From: Streptomyces cavernicola
GTDB lineage: Bacteria > Actinomycetota > Actinomycetes > Streptomycetales > Streptomycetaceae
Direction of reading: 5' to 3'
Assembly: GCF_029968035.1 (NCBI RefSeq)
Contig: NZ_JASCIQ010000024.1
Location: forward strand, 1 to 64,000
DNA length: 64,000 bases
Of this stretch, positions 47,144 through 55,614 are shown piece by piece. Position numbers and translations under genes: made by a program. The first letter of the stretch is position 1; the number at the start of each line of letters is the position of its first letter. The notes beneath the pieces are model-generated. The model worked only from the letters and a program-made list of their open reading frames with translations. It had not been told where the DNA came from and made no database searches.

Positions 47144-48688
47144 GTGGCCAGGCGACCACTCCCCCGCATCCTCACCAGCGGCACCGCTTCTCTCGCTCGC
47201 AGCAGAGAGCTCGCCAGGACGGCCGCCGACAGCGCCACCGACGTCCTCCACCCCCTGATCACGATCACCAGGGGCCTGCGCCGCCTCGCAACCGCCGGGC
47301 GGCGCAAATGGACCGAGACCCCCAAGGACCGTCGCGGCCCGCTGCTGTTCTTCACCGCCGCCGTGATCCTCGTCGTGGCCCTCATCCCGTACGGGCCGCT
47401 GCTCGGCCTGGTCACGCTGATGGCGGCGGCCGCATGGCACGGCCGCGACCGCACCCCCGTGCAGACCGGCCGCGACGAGACCCAGGTCGAGCGACTGCGC
47501 TCGCTGTACGAAGCGCTCGTCCCCTACTTCTCCGTGGCCGAGGACCCGAGCCCGCTGTACGCACACGGCGGCGACTGGGAGAAGGCCTTCGGCGGCTACG
47601 ACTTCGACGACGACAACCGGCTCACCCGGCTCGTCGTGCGCTACCCCGCCTACTTCGCCGACGGCGAGGCCGCCGCCCGCGCCCGGATCGAGCAGTTGCT
47701 GCACGCCAAGTCGGGCCGCGGCCGCGAGTACCGCTTCGGCTGGGACGAGGAGGGCAACCAGCTCACGTTGACCGTCCTCGACCCGCTGCCCACCGACATC
47801 GCCGTGCAGCGCTTCGTCACCTCGCCCGGCGAGACCGTCCTCGGCTTCACCGACGGGACCTCCGTGCAGCGCACCCTGCCCGTGACGGACGGCGGGCAGG
47901 AGCAGCGGGACGTACCGCCCGTGGTGTGGCGCACCGGCATCCGCTCCACCGAGCCGCACCTGCTCGCCGTCGGCCAGCCCGGCAGCGGCACCACCTCGCT
48001 GCTCCGCTCGATCGCCGTGCAGGCGCTGCAGGACGGCGACGTGGTGATCGTGGAGGGCAGCGGCACGGGAGAGTACGCGTGCCTGGTGGGCCGGGCCGGC
48101 GTCCTCGCCGTGGAGTGCGGCCTGGCCGGGGCGCACGCGACGCTCGAATGGGCCGCCAACGAGACGGAGCGCCGGCTGATCGCCGCCAACCGCGCCCGGC
48201 AGGCGGGCCTGCCCACGCCCGAGGACTGCAAGCGCCCGCTGTGGATCCTGCTCGACCGGCCGTCCGCGCTCGGCCACCTGGCCGCGGCGGACGGCGTCGG
48301 CGACCCGCAGTCGCTCCTCCAGGTGCCGCTGCGGCACGGCCGGGTGGCCGCCGTGACGGTCGTCGTGGCCGAGCAGTTCGACTGCCTCGACGCACTCGCC
48401 GAACCGGTACGCCAGCACACCCGGGCCCGCGTCGCGCTCGGCCCGGCGAGCCCCGCCCAGCTGGCCGAGGTGCTCGGCCTCGCACCGTGCACGACGCCCA
48501 CCCCCGACGTCCCGCCGGGCCGCGGCTACGCCCGCCTCGGCTCGGGCCCGGTCCACCGCCTCCAGGTCCCGGCCACCCCCGACCCGTACGACGACGCGAC
48601 GAGCGACTCCCACCGCAGGGCGGTCCTCGACCTGCTCCCCGACCGCGTCCACCCGACCGAGCCGGAGCCGGTGGCGGCGGAGGGCTAG
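47144..48688 (+). CDS. sffA: FtsK/SpoIIIE-like sporulation septum protein SffA
   Basis: Partner of SmeA, with a DNA-translocase fold acting at sporulation septa. The 514 residues have two closely spaced membrane helices (about 66-97), a beta-rich middle (about 110-250) and an ATPase-like domain. The nucleotide loop at residues 277-285 reads GQPGSGTTS, where the P-loop lysine is replaced by Thr. Walker B (PLWILLDRPS) and a hydrolysis-associated region remain. It lacks a gamma domain for sequence reading. GTG follows AGGAGA. ATPase activity is therefore in doubt. Confidence 0.82.
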   Translation: MARRPLPRILTSGTASLARSRELARTAADSATDVLHPLITITRGLRRLATAGRRKWTETPKDRRGPLLFFTAAVILVVALIPYGPLLGLVTLMAAAAWHGRDRTPVQTGRDETQVERLRSLYEALVPYFSVAEDPSPLYAHGGDWEKAFGGYDFDDDNRLTRLVVRYPAYFADGEAAARARIEQLLHAKSGRGREYRFGWDEEGNQLTLTVLDPLPTDIAVQRFVTSPGETVLGFTDGTSVQRTLPVTDGGQEQRDVPPVVWRTGIRSTEPHLLAVGQPGSGTTSLLRSIAVQALQDGDVVIVEGSGTGEYACLVGRAGVLAVECGLAGAHATLEWAANETERRLIAANRARQAGLPTPEDCKRPLWILLDRPSALGHLAAADGVGDPQSLLQVPLRHGRVAAVTVVVAEQFDCLDALAEPVRQHTRARVALGPASPAQLAEVLGLAPCTTPTPDVPPGRGYARLGSGPVHRLQVPATPDPYDDATSDSHRRAVLDLLPDRVHPTEPEPVAAEG

Positions 48689-48702
48689 CCCGCTGGGGCC
48701 GG

Positions 48703-48842
48703 CCCTGAAGGGGCGCGGGGAACTGCGCGACCAGCCACCGCGGCGCGGCAGCCGAAAAGGCCCCGGGGAGGGGGTCCGCGGGGCGCAGCCCCCAGGAGCT
48801 GTCCGCAGGGCTTTCGGGAAGGGGCGGGGAGGGGAAAACCCA
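48703..48842 (-). repeat. Dispersed intergenic repeat, copy 2 (inverted)
   Basis: Contains GGGGCGCGGGGAACTGCGCG, a common Streptomyces intergenic element, then a C/G block that reverse-complements to the 8807-8880 copy (CTTTCGGGAAGGGGCGGGG). It lies between the convergent sffA and mocR-type genes and is likely transcribed from both sides. Confidence 0.75.
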
Positions 48843-48857
48843 GGCCCCGCCCCACCC

Positions 48858-50354
48858 TCACGCCACAAACGTCCGCGGCGCCTCCGCCCCCGTCCCCGCC
48901 CCCGAAGCCACCAGACGCGCCGCCGCCGCCAGCCGCACCGCAGCCTCCTCGGCCACCGCACCGCCCACGGTGAACGGCAACCGCACGTACCCCTCGAAAG
49001 CCCCGTCGACCCCGAAGCGCGGCCCCGAGGGCACACGGACGCCGACCCGTTCGCCGAGCTCGGCCAGGCGCGAGCCGGAGAGGCCGCCGGCCCGCACCCA
49101 CAGCGTGAGTCCACCGCTCGGCACCTCGAACTCCCAGTCCGGCAGCTCGCGTCGGACAGCGGCCACCAGGGCGTCGCGGTTCTCCCGGGCCTGCAGCCGC
49201 CGGACGTCGACCGCCTCCTCCCAACCGCCCGTGCTCATCAGCCAGTTGACGGCGAGCTGTTCCAGGACAGGCGTGCCCAGGTCCGCGTACGCACGCGCCG
49301 AGACCAGGCTGCGGATCACGTCGGGGGCGGCCCGCACCCAGCCGATCCGCATGCCCGCCCAGAACGCCTTGCTGGCCGAGCCGACCGTGATGACGGTGGC
49401 GCCGCCCGGGTCGAAGGCGCAGACGGGGCGCGGGAGTTCGAGGTCGTCGTCGAGCCACAGCTCCGACATCGTCTCGTCGGCGACGAGCACCGTGCCCGCC
49501 GAGCGCGCCGCCTCGACCAGGCCGCGCCGCTGCGCGTCGTCGGGCAGCGCGCCGGTGGGATTGTGGAAGTCGGCGACGACGTACGCGAGTCGCGGCGCGG
49601 AGTCGCGCAGGACCTGCCGCCAGCGGTCCATGTCCCAGCCGCTCAGCCCCTCGGCCATGGCGACGGGCACGAGGCGCGCGCCCGCCTCCCGCATCAGCTG
49701 CAGGATGTTCGCGTACGACGGGGACTCCACGGCGATGCGCTCGCCGCGGCCGGCGAAGAGGTGGCAGATCGCGTCGATCGCGCCCATCGCCCCGGTGGTG
49801 ACCATGATCTGCTCGGGCATGGTGGGGATGCCGCGCGCGGTGTACCGGTCGGCGATCATCTCGCGCAGCGCGGGAAGACCGGCCGGGTAGTCGCCGTGCG
49901 TGTGCGCGTACGGCGGCAGCTCCTCCAGGGCGCCCTGCACGGCGCGGGTGAGCCAGGGCTCGGGGGCGGGCAGCGCCGCGCAGCCCAGGTCAATCATGGA
50001 GCCGAGCGCCTCGGGCGGGAGCGGTTCGAGGCCGCGCGCGGGCAGCGGGTTCCCGGCCGGCACGGCGGTCCAGCTGCCCGCGCCCCGGCGGGACTCCAGG
50101 AAGCCCTCGCCGCGCAGCGCCTCATAGGCGGCGGCGACGGTGGTGCGGCTGACGTTCAGGGAGAGGGCCAGCTCGCGCTCGGCGGGCAGCCGGGCGGCCA
50201 CGGGCACGCGGCCTTCCAGGACGAGCAGCCGGATGCCGTCGGCGAGCGCACGGTAGGCGGGCGGGCGGCGGCCGGGGCCCGCCGGGCGCTCCTGCTGCGA
50301 GCCGATCAGCCGGGCCAGCTGCCCGGACCCCACCGCTGAAGTCCACTGCGCCAT
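48858..50354 (-). CDS. MocR-type regulator (GntR winged helix + aminotransferase domain), YczR-like
   Basis: Chimeric transcription factor: an N-terminal GntR winged helix (about 30-95, LPAERELALSLNVSRTTVAAAYEALRGEGFLESR) joined to a fold-type I PLP domain with the Schiff-base lysine in VGSASKAFWAGMRIGW. Length (498) is normal. It is divergent from a YczE-type membrane-protein gene; MocR proteins called YczR are known beside yczE, which they regulate. I chose 50354 (MAQWTSAVG). The shared 120-base region contains TGCCTGAC (50396-50403) and its complement GTCAGGCA (50423-50430). Confidence 0.88.
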   Translation of the reverse strand: MAQWTSAVGSGQLARLIGSQQERPAGPGRRPPAYRALADGIRLLVLEGRVPVAARLPAERELALSLNVSRTTVAAAYEALRGEGFLESRRGAGSWTAVPAGNPLPARGLEPLPPEALGSMIDLGCAALPAPEPWLTRAVQGALEELPPYAHTHGDYPAGLPALREMIADRYTARGIPTMPEQIMVTTGAMGAIDAICHLFAGRGERIAVESPSYANILQLMREAGARLVPVAMAEGLSGWDMDRWRQVLRDSAPRLAYVVADFHNPTGALPDDAQRRGLVEAARSAGTVLVADETMSELWLDDDLELPRPVCAFDPGGATVITVGSASKAFWAGMRIGWVRAAPDVIRSLVSARAYADLGTPVLEQLAVNWLMSTGGWEEAVDVRRLQARENRDALVAAVRRELPDWEFEVPSGGLTLWVRAGGLSGSRLAELGERVGVRVPSGPRFGVDGAFEGYVRLPFTVGGAVAEEAAVRLAAAARLVASGAGTGAEAPRTFVA

Positions 50355-50395
50355 CGCGACCAGTCCACCTTCCCCGAATTGGCCATGGTTGGCTC

Positions 50396-50430
50396 TGCCT
50401 GACAGGCCACAGAGTGTCATGGGTCAGGCA
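50396..50430. promoter_or_regulatory. MocR/YczE divergent control region, interrupted inverted repeat
   Basis: TGCCTGAC and GTCAGGCA, 19 bases apart, flanked by TTGGC-type repeats, lie between the two divergent genes. MocR proteins often bind such spaced half-sites. Confidence 0.5.
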
Positions 50431-50476
50431 ACTGGCACCACATCCGTCCATCCAGCAGAACCCACGGGAGCAGATC

Positions 50477-51145
50477 TTGTCCGAGACACCCAGCGCGCGC
50501 AGCGCCCAACTGCCGCGCCGCATCGTGCAGTTGTACGTCGGGCTCGCGCTGTACGGCGCGAGCTCAGCACTGCTCGTCCGCGCCGGCCTCGGGCTCGAAC
50601 CCTGGAACGTCCTCCACCAGGGCCTCGCCGAGCTGACCGGCCTGACCATCGGCGTCGTCTCGATCATCGTGGGCGCCGCGGTGCTCCTGATGTGGATCCC
50701 GCTCAGGCAGAAGCCCGGCCTCGGCACGATCTCCAACGTGTTCGTGGTCGGCCTCGCCATGGACGGCACCCTGGCCCTGGTCCCGGACGCGCACGCCCTG
50801 GCCGTACGCATCCCGCTGCTCGTCGGCGGCATCGTCCTGAACGGCGCCGCGACCGGGCTCTACATCTCGGCGCGCTTCGGGCCCGGTCCGCGCGACGGCC
50901 TGATGACCGGCCTCAACCAGGTCACGGGCCGCTCGATCCGGCTGATGCGCACCGCGATCGAGATCGCCGTGGTGGCCGTCGGCTTCCTGCTCGGCGGCAC
51001 CGTCGGCGTCGGCACCGTGCTCTACGCCCTCTCCATCGGCCCGCTCGCCCAGCTGTTCCTGCGCGTCTTCGCCATCCCCGCGGCGGACGGCGTCAGCACC
51101 GTGGTCGCCGGCTCGCAACCGAAGCGGGCGATACTGCGACGGTGA
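50477..51145 (+). CDS. YczE/YyaS/YitT-family membrane protein
   Basis: Five- to six-helix integral membrane protein of unknown transport function. The family start QLYVGLALYGASSALLVRAGLGLEPWNVLHQGLAELTGLTIG and the FGPGPRDGLMTGL motif are intact. I chose the TTG at 50477 because GGGAG lies upstream and the protein then matches family length (222). Regulated presumably by the divergent MocR protein. Its stop overlaps the GDPD start by four bases. Confidence 0.85.
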   Translation: MSETPSARSAQLPRRIVQLYVGLALYGASSALLVRAGLGLEPWNVLHQGLAELTGLTIGVVSIIVGAAVLLMWIPLRQKPGLGTISNVFVVGLAMDGTLALVPDAHALAVRIPLLVGGIVLNGAATGLYISARFGPGPRDGLMTGLNQVTGRSIRLMRTAIEIAVVAVGFLLGGTVGVGTVLYALSIGPLAQLFLRVFAIPAADGVSTVVAGSQPKRAILRR

Positions 51146-51918
51146 GCACCGTCCCGCCGCGCCCCCGGCACCCCTACCTCGACGCCCCCGCCCCGATCGC
51201 CTTCGCCCACCGGGGCGGCACGGCGGACGGCCTGGAGAACACCGCGGTCGCCTTCCGCCGCGCCGTCGACTCCGGCTACCGCTATCTGGAGACCGACGTC
51301 CACGCGACGGCCGACGGGAAGCTCGTCGCCTTCCACGACGCGACCCTGGACCGGGTCACCGACAGCGGCGGCAGAATCAGCACCTATAAGTGGGCGGAAA
51401 TGCAGCACGCGCGCGTGGCGGGCAGCGAACCCGTCCCCCTCTTCGAGGACCTGCTCGAAGAGTTCCCCGAGGCCTGCTGGAACGTCGACATCAAGGCCGA
51501 GCCCGCGCTCCGGCCGCTCGTCGACCTGATCCGCCGCACGCGCGCGTGGGACCGGGTCTGCGTCGGCTCGTTCTCCGAGTCCCGCGTGGCCCGCGCGCAA
51601 CAGCTGGCCGGCCCCCGCCTCGCGACCTCCCTCGGCACCCGCGGCGTCGCCGCCCTGCGGCTGCGCTCGTACGGGATACCCGCCGCGCTGCGCCGTTCCG
51701 CGGTGGCCGCGCAGGTGCCCGAAGTGCAGTCCGGGGTGCGGGTGGTGGACCACCGCTTCGTACGGACCGCGCACGCCCTGGGACTCCAGGTGCACGTATG
51801 GACCGTGAACGACCGGGAACGGATGGCGGCGCTCCTGGACCTCGGAGTCGATGGCATCATGACCGATCATCTCGGGACCCTTGTCGAGGTCCTGAAGGAG
51901 CGCGGCGCCTGGGAGTGA
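51142..51918 (+). CDS. Glycerophosphodiester phosphodiesterase
   Basis: Hydrolyses glycerophosphodiesters to glycerol-3-phosphate and an alcohol. GDPD motifs are intact: FAHRGGTADGLENT (catalytic His and Arg), ETDVHATADGKLVAFHDATLDRVT (catalytic His), NVDIKAE, and WTVND. The 258 residues are typical and lack a signal peptide, so it is cytoplasmic. The GTG overlaps the YczE stop (GTGA). Confidence 0.9.
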   Translation: MSTVPPRPRHPYLDAPAPIAFAHRGGTADGLENTAVAFRRAVDSGYRYLETDVHATADGKLVAFHDATLDRVTDSGGRISTYKWAEMQHARVAGSEPVPLFEDLLEEFPEACWNVDIKAEPALRPLVDLIRRTRAWDRVCVGSFSESRVARAQQLAGPRLATSLGTRGVAALRLRSYGIPAALRRSAVAAQVPEVQSGVRVVDHRFVRTAHALGLQVHVWTVNDRERMAALLDLGVDGIMTDHLGTLVEVLKERGAWE

Positions 51919-51971
51919 CAGCCCGGGAGGACCCGCGGCGCTCGACGGTCTACGGGGACGGCGAGGGGACT

Positions 51972-53330
51972 GTGGTGGGCGGGGACACCGTGCGTTCTGC
52001 GGAAACGGGCGACAAGGCCGAGCGGCGACGCGAGCAACGCGGCTGGTACTTCTACGACTGGGCGGTCTCGGTCTACTCGACGAGCGTCCTGACCGTGTTC
52101 CTCGGCCCCTATCTGACCTCGGTCGCCGAGTCGGCCGCGGACCCCGACGGGTTTGTGCACCCGCTCGGCATCCCGGTCAGGGCCGGCTCGTTCTTCGCGT
52201 ACGCGGTCTCCCTGTCGATCATCGTGGCCGTGCTCGTGATGCCGCTCGCGGGCGCGGCCGCGGACCGCAGCGGCCGCAAGAAGCCCCTGCTCGCGGTCTC
52301 CGCGTACGTCGGCGCGGGGGCGACCGCCGGGATGTTCTTCCTCGACGGCGACCGCTATCTGCTCGGCGGCCTGCTCCTGGTCGTCGCGAACGCCTCGCTC
52401 GGCGTCTCCATGGCGCTCTACAACGCGTACCTCCCGCAGATCGCCGAGCCCGACGAGCGCGACGCCGTCTCCTCCCGAGGCTGGGCCTTCGGCTACGCCT
52501 CGGGCGCGCTCGTCCTGATCCTGGACCTCGTCCTCTACAGCGCGCACGACTCCTTCGGCCTGGACGAGGCGACAGCCGTACGCATCTGCCTCGCCTCGGC
52601 CGGGGTGTGGTGGGGCGCGTTCACGCTGGTGCCGCTGCGCCGGCTGCGGGACCGCGGGACCGTCGCGCAGACAGGCCCGGCCGAAGGGCTCGGCGGCTGG
52701 CGGCAGTTGATCGCGACCCTGCGCGACATGCGCCGCCACCCGCTCACCCTCGCCTTCCTGCTCGCCTACCTGGTCTACAACGACGGCGTCCAGACGGTGA
52801 TCTCGCAGGCCTCGATCTACGGCTCCAAGGAGCTGGGCCTGGACCAGACCACACTCATCGTCGCCGTGCTCCTGGTCCAGCTGCTCGCCGTGGCCGGCGC
52901 CCTCGGCATGGGCCGCCTCGCGCGGACCTACGGCGCCAAGCGGACGATCCTCGGCTCCCTCGTGGCCTGGACGCTGACGATCGGCGCCGGGTACTTCCTG
53001 CCCGCCGGCGCGCCCGCCTGGTTCTTCGCCCTCGCCGCCGGCATCGGCCTGGTCCTCGGCGGCACCCAGGCCCTGTCCCGCTCGCTCTTCTCGCACCTGG
53101 TGCCGCGCGGCAAGGAGGCCGAGTACTTCTCCGCGTACGAGATGAGCGACCGCGGGATGAGCTGGCTCGGGCCGCTGGTCTTCGGGCTCACCTACCAGCT
53201 GACGGGCAGCTACCGGGACGCGATCGTCTCCCTCGTGGCCTTCTTCGCGCTGGGCTTCCTGCTGCTCGCACGGGTCCCGGTGCGGCGCGCGGTGGCCGCC
53301 GCGGGCAACCCCGTACCGGACCGGATTTAG
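51972..53330 (+). CDS. MFS transporter, UMF1/Atg22-like family
   Basis: Twelve-helix transporter. The family N-terminus RREQRGWYFYDWAVSVYSTSVLTVFLGPYL is clear, with DRSGRKKPLL between helices 2 and 3 and the characteristic GLVLGGTQALSRSLFSHLVPRGKEAEYFSAYEM. UMF1-family members are poorly characterised exporters or amino-acid effluxers. The start is uncertain: GTG at 51915 would couple to the GDPD stop, 51972 has GAGGGG upstream, and 51990 is also possible. The previous genes are close, so it may end the yczE-GDPD operon. Confidence 0.82.
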   Translation: MVGGDTVRSAETGDKAERRREQRGWYFYDWAVSVYSTSVLTVFLGPYLTSVAESAADPDGFVHPLGIPVRAGSFFAYAVSLSIIVAVLVMPLAGAAADRSGRKKPLLAVSAYVGAGATAGMFFLDGDRYLLGGLLLVVANASLGVSMALYNAYLPQIAEPDERDAVSSRGWAFGYASGALVLILDLVLYSAHDSFGLDEATAVRICLASAGVWWGAFTLVPLRRLRDRGTVAQTGPAEGLGGWRQLIATLRDMRRHPLTLAFLLAYLVYNDGVQTVISQASIYGSKELGLDQTTLIVAVLLVQLLAVAGALGMGRLARTYGAKRTILGSLVAWTLTIGAGYFLPAGAPAWFFALAAGIGLVLGGTQALSRSLFSHLVPRGKEAEYFSAYEMSDRGMSWLGPLVFGLTYQLTGSYRDAIVSLVAFFALGFLLLARVPVRRAVAAAGNPVPDRI

Positions 53331-53497
53331 CCCCGGAGGGCAAAGGCCGGTAGTGTACGCCTTTGGCCTGCCGGACGGACCGTTCCTGCGCGGTAAAGAA
53401 GCAACAACGCTGGGTGACATCTGGTTGCAGATGTGACAAACCGGACGCTGGTGGGTACAACAAGGGGCGGCTACGACGGCGACGCATGACCCGGAAC

Positions 53498-53524
53498 GGG
53501 AATCTTTACCGCCGACCGGACGTT
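53498..53524 (+). promoter_or_regulatory. Sigma-R-type promoter of rbpA
   Basis: GGGAAT (53498-53503) and GTT (53522-53524) are separated by exactly 18 bases, the thiol-stress sigma-R consensus (GGAAT-N18-GTT). It lies 62 bases upstream of rbpA, whose S. coelicolor homologue is a known sigma-R target. A separate housekeeping promoter is likely too. Confidence 0.85.
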
Positions 53525-53585
53525 GACCGGATGACGACGACAGCGACACCTGTCCTGTGGGCGACAAGCCCGGGAGGCACGATTC

Positions 53586-53960
53586 ATGAGTGAGCGAGCT
53601 CTTCGCGGCACGCGCCTCGTGGTGACCAGCTACGAGACGGACCGCGGCATCGACCTGGCCCCGCGCCAGGCCGTGGAGTACGCATGCGACAACGGCCATC
53701 GCTTTGAGATGCCGTTCTCGGTGGAGGCGGAAATTCCGCCGGAGTGGGAGTGCAAGGTCTGTGGGGCCCAGGCACTCCTCGTTGACGGCGACGGCCCCGA
53801 AGAGAAGAAGGGCAAGCCCGCGCGTACGCATTGGGACATGCTCATGGAGCGGCGCACCCGCGAGGAGCTGGAGGAGGTCCTGGCCGAGCGCCTGGCCGTC
53901 CTGCGCTCCGGTGCCATGAACATCGCGGTGCATCCGCGCGACAGCCGCAAGTCCGCGTAA
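53586..53960 (+). CDS. rbpA: RNA polymerase-binding protein RbpA
   Basis: Binds RNA polymerase and the principal sigma factor, stabilises open complexes and raises rifampicin tolerance. The 124 residues contain an N-terminal tail, the zinc-binding core (CDNGHRFEMPF and ECKVCGAQA), a basic linker (EEKKGKPARTHWDML) and the sigma-interacting C-terminal helices MERRTREELEEVLAERLAVLR. Length and sequence match the family closely. It has its own sigma-R promoter. Confidence 0.97.
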   Translation: MSERALRGTRLVVTSYETDRGIDLAPRQAVEYACDNGHRFEMPFSVEAEIPPEWECKVCGAQALLVDGDGPEEKKGKPARTHWDMLMERRTREELEEVLAERLAVLRSGAMNIAVHPRDSRKSA

Positions 53961-53984
53961 CCCTGCGTACGTAAGCGACTATCG

Positions 53985-54036
53985 CAAAGAGCCGTGGGCG
54001 CGAGCACAGCGATGTGCGCGCACCCACGGCTCTTTG
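53985..54036. terminator. Terminator of rbpA, facing fxsA
   Basis: Perfect 14-base-pair stem CAAAGAGCCGTGGG (53985-53998) and complement at 54023-54036, 24-base loop. It sits between the convergent rbpA and fxsA genes and can work in both directions. Confidence 0.85.
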
Positions 54037-54050
54037 TCGTACCCGGATTC

Positions 54051-54093
54051 GACTCGTACGCGTACGAGAATTCGGGGCGTACGCGTACGAGTC
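54051..54093. repeat. Hairpin whose arms are themselves palindromes
   Basis: GACTCGTACGCGTACG (54051-54066) pairs exactly with 54078-54093. Inside, CTCGTACGCGTACGAG is a self-complementary 16-mer, so the sequence can fold either as one long hairpin or two small ones. It is 14 bases beyond the fxsA stop, next to the rbpA terminator. Confidence 0.75.
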
Positions 54094-54106
54094 GCCGGGC
54101 GCGCGC

Positions 54107-54691
54107 TCAGCCGGTGAGCGGCGGGCGGGGGCCCTGGTCGCGCGGCTCCTCGGGGGCCGAGGGGGCGTCGTCGCGGATGACCTCGCCCTGGACGACCTTG
54201 CCGTCGGGGCGGTGGATACGGGCCTGCTGGAAGGCGTTCTCGAACGTCCCCGGGCCCGCCTTCCGGATCCGGCGCTCCATGCTGCGCTCGACGCGCTTGG
54301 TCAGCAGACCGCGCACCGGCGGCAGCAGAAGCAGCAGCCCCAAGCCGTCCGACACGAGGCCGGGCAGCATCAGGAGCAGACCGGCGATCATCGTCAGGGC
54401 GTTGCCGCCCGCGCGTTCGCTGCGCTCGGGCATCTCGCCTCGCTGAACCTGCTGGAGCTGTTCGGTCCAGCCCTTGAAGGCCCGGCGCCCGGCGCGCTTG
54501 ATGACCACGCCGCCGAGCACGAGCCCGGCCGTCAGCAGCAGGAACACGGTGAACCCACCCCAGGCGGAGGCCACCTGGGTGAGCAGCCAGATCTCCAGCA
54601 CCATCCATGCGGCGATGCCGAGGGGCACGTACCTGCGCAGCTTGGAGCGTGAGGCCGGGCGGAAGGGCGGAGACGGAGTGCCGGTCGTCAT
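54107..54691 (-). CDS. fxsA: FxsA-family membrane protein
   Basis: FxsA is a cytoplasmic membrane protein that in E. coli helps tolerance of phage exclusion; its normal function is unknown. The 194 residues have three hydrophobic segments (YVPLGIAAWMVLEIWLL, GFTVFLLLTAGLVLGGVVIKRAG, MIAGLLLMLPGLVSDGLGLLLLLPPVRGLL), with the family signature LLLMLPGLVSDGLGLLLLLPP. I chose 54691 (MTTGTPSPP). Same strand as ppm1, but a hairpin and a repeat array lie between. Confidence 0.88.
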   Translation of the reverse strand: MTTGTPSPPFRPASRSKLRRYVPLGIAAWMVLEIWLLTQVASAWGGFTVFLLLTAGLVLGGVVIKRAGRRAFKGWTEQLQQVQRGEMPERSERAGGNALTMIAGLLLMLPGLVSDGLGLLLLLPPVRGLLTKRVERSMERRIRKAGPGTFENAFQQARIHRPDGKVVQGEVIRDDAPSAPEEPRDQGPRPPLTG

Positions 54692-54732
54692 AGTCCCAGT
54701 GTGCCGAATGCCGTGTGCGGGGCACATAAGCG

Positions 54733-54755
54733 GGGGCGCCGAAGATCGGCGCCCC
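54733..54755. terminator. Terminator hairpin downstream of ppm1
   Basis: GGGGCGCC (54733-54740), seven-base loop, GGCGCCCC (54748-54755), between the ppm1 repeat array and the fxsA start on the same strand. Confidence 0.7.
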
Positions 54756-54772
54756 TTGATGCGTCTGCGTGC

Positions 54773-54865
54773 GAGGGTTCAGCGTTTGCGGCCGAGGACG
54801 CGGGAGGGTTCAGCGTTTGCGGCCGAGGACGCGGGAGGGTTCAGCGTTTGCGGCCGAGGACGCGG
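54773..54865. repeat. Three perfect tandem copies of a 31-base unit at the ppm1 3' end
   Basis: Units at 54773-54803, 54804-54834 and 54835-54865 are identical. The third contains the last codons and stop of ppm1 (…VLGRKR); the other two are copies of that end, so the array looks like recent slippage. Any read-through would add repeats of the basic C-terminus. Confidence 0.95.
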
Positions 54866-55614
54866 CCGATCCTGCCCGCCCGCTCCTCCACGCCCCACGC
54901 CGCGACCCGCCACAGGGCCTCGAGCGCGATGTCGCGGCTCATCTTGGAGTCGCCGTACTCGCGCTCCACGAAGGTGATGGGCACCTCGATGACGTGGTAG
55001 CCGGCCTTGAGGGCGCGGCGGGCCAGGTCGATCTGGAAGCAGTAGCCCTGCGAGGCGACCTCGTCGAGGCCGAGCCCCTCCAGGGTCTCCTTGCGGAAGG
55101 CGCGGTAGCCGCCGGTGACGTCGCGCAGCGGGACGTCCAGGAGGAGGCGGGAGTAGAGGCTGCCGCCGCGGGAGATGAACTCGCGGGACTTGGGCCAGTT
55201 GACGATGCGTCCGCCCGGCACCCAGCGCGAACCGAGCACCAGGTCCGCGCCCTTGAGCGCGGTGAGCAGCCGGGGCAGCTCCTCGGGCTTGTGCGAGCCG
55301 TCGGCGTCCATCTCGACCAGCACGCCGTAGCCGTTGTCGATGCCCCAGCGGAAGCCGGCGAGGTACGCGGCGCCGAGGCCTTCCTTGCCCTTGCGGTGCA
55401 GCACATGGACCTGGTCGTCGGTGGCGGCCAGCTCGTCGGCGAACTTCCCGGTGCCGTCAGGGCTGTTGTCGTCGGCGACAAGGACGTGCGCCTCGGGCAC
55501 GGCGGCTCGTACCCGGCTCACGATCGGCTTGATGTTCTCGGCCTCGTTGAACGTCGGGATGATCACCAACGCTGTGCCGAGCGGGCCGTACTGCCGCTGA
55601 CCGCCGTCCTTCAC
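54841..55614 (-). CDS. ppm1: Polyprenol monophosphomannose synthase Ppm1
   Basis: GT2 enzyme that transfers mannose from GDP-mannose to polyprenyl phosphate, supplying the donor for protein O-mannosylation and lipoglycans. The 257 residues hold VIIPTFNEAENI, DDNSPDGTGK, the catalytic DADGSHKPEELP near residue 105 and the SRDIALEALWRVAAWG tail. The gene is the single-domain form; M. tuberculosis Ppm1 is fused to an acyltransferase domain. GTG start at 55614 behind AAGGGG. Confidence 0.92.
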   Translation of the reverse strand: MKDGGQRQYGPLGTALVIIPTFNEAENIKPIVSRVRAAVPEAHVLVADDNSPDGTGKFADELAATDDQVHVLHRKGKEGLGAAYLAGFRWGIDNGYGVLVEMDADGSHKPEELPRLLTALKGADLVLGSRWVPGGRIVNWPKSREFISRGGSLYSRLLLDVPLRDVTGGYRAFRKETLEGLGLDEVASQGYCFQIDLARRALKAGYHVIEVPITFVEREYGDSKMSRDIALEALWRVAAWGVEERAGRIGRVLGRKR

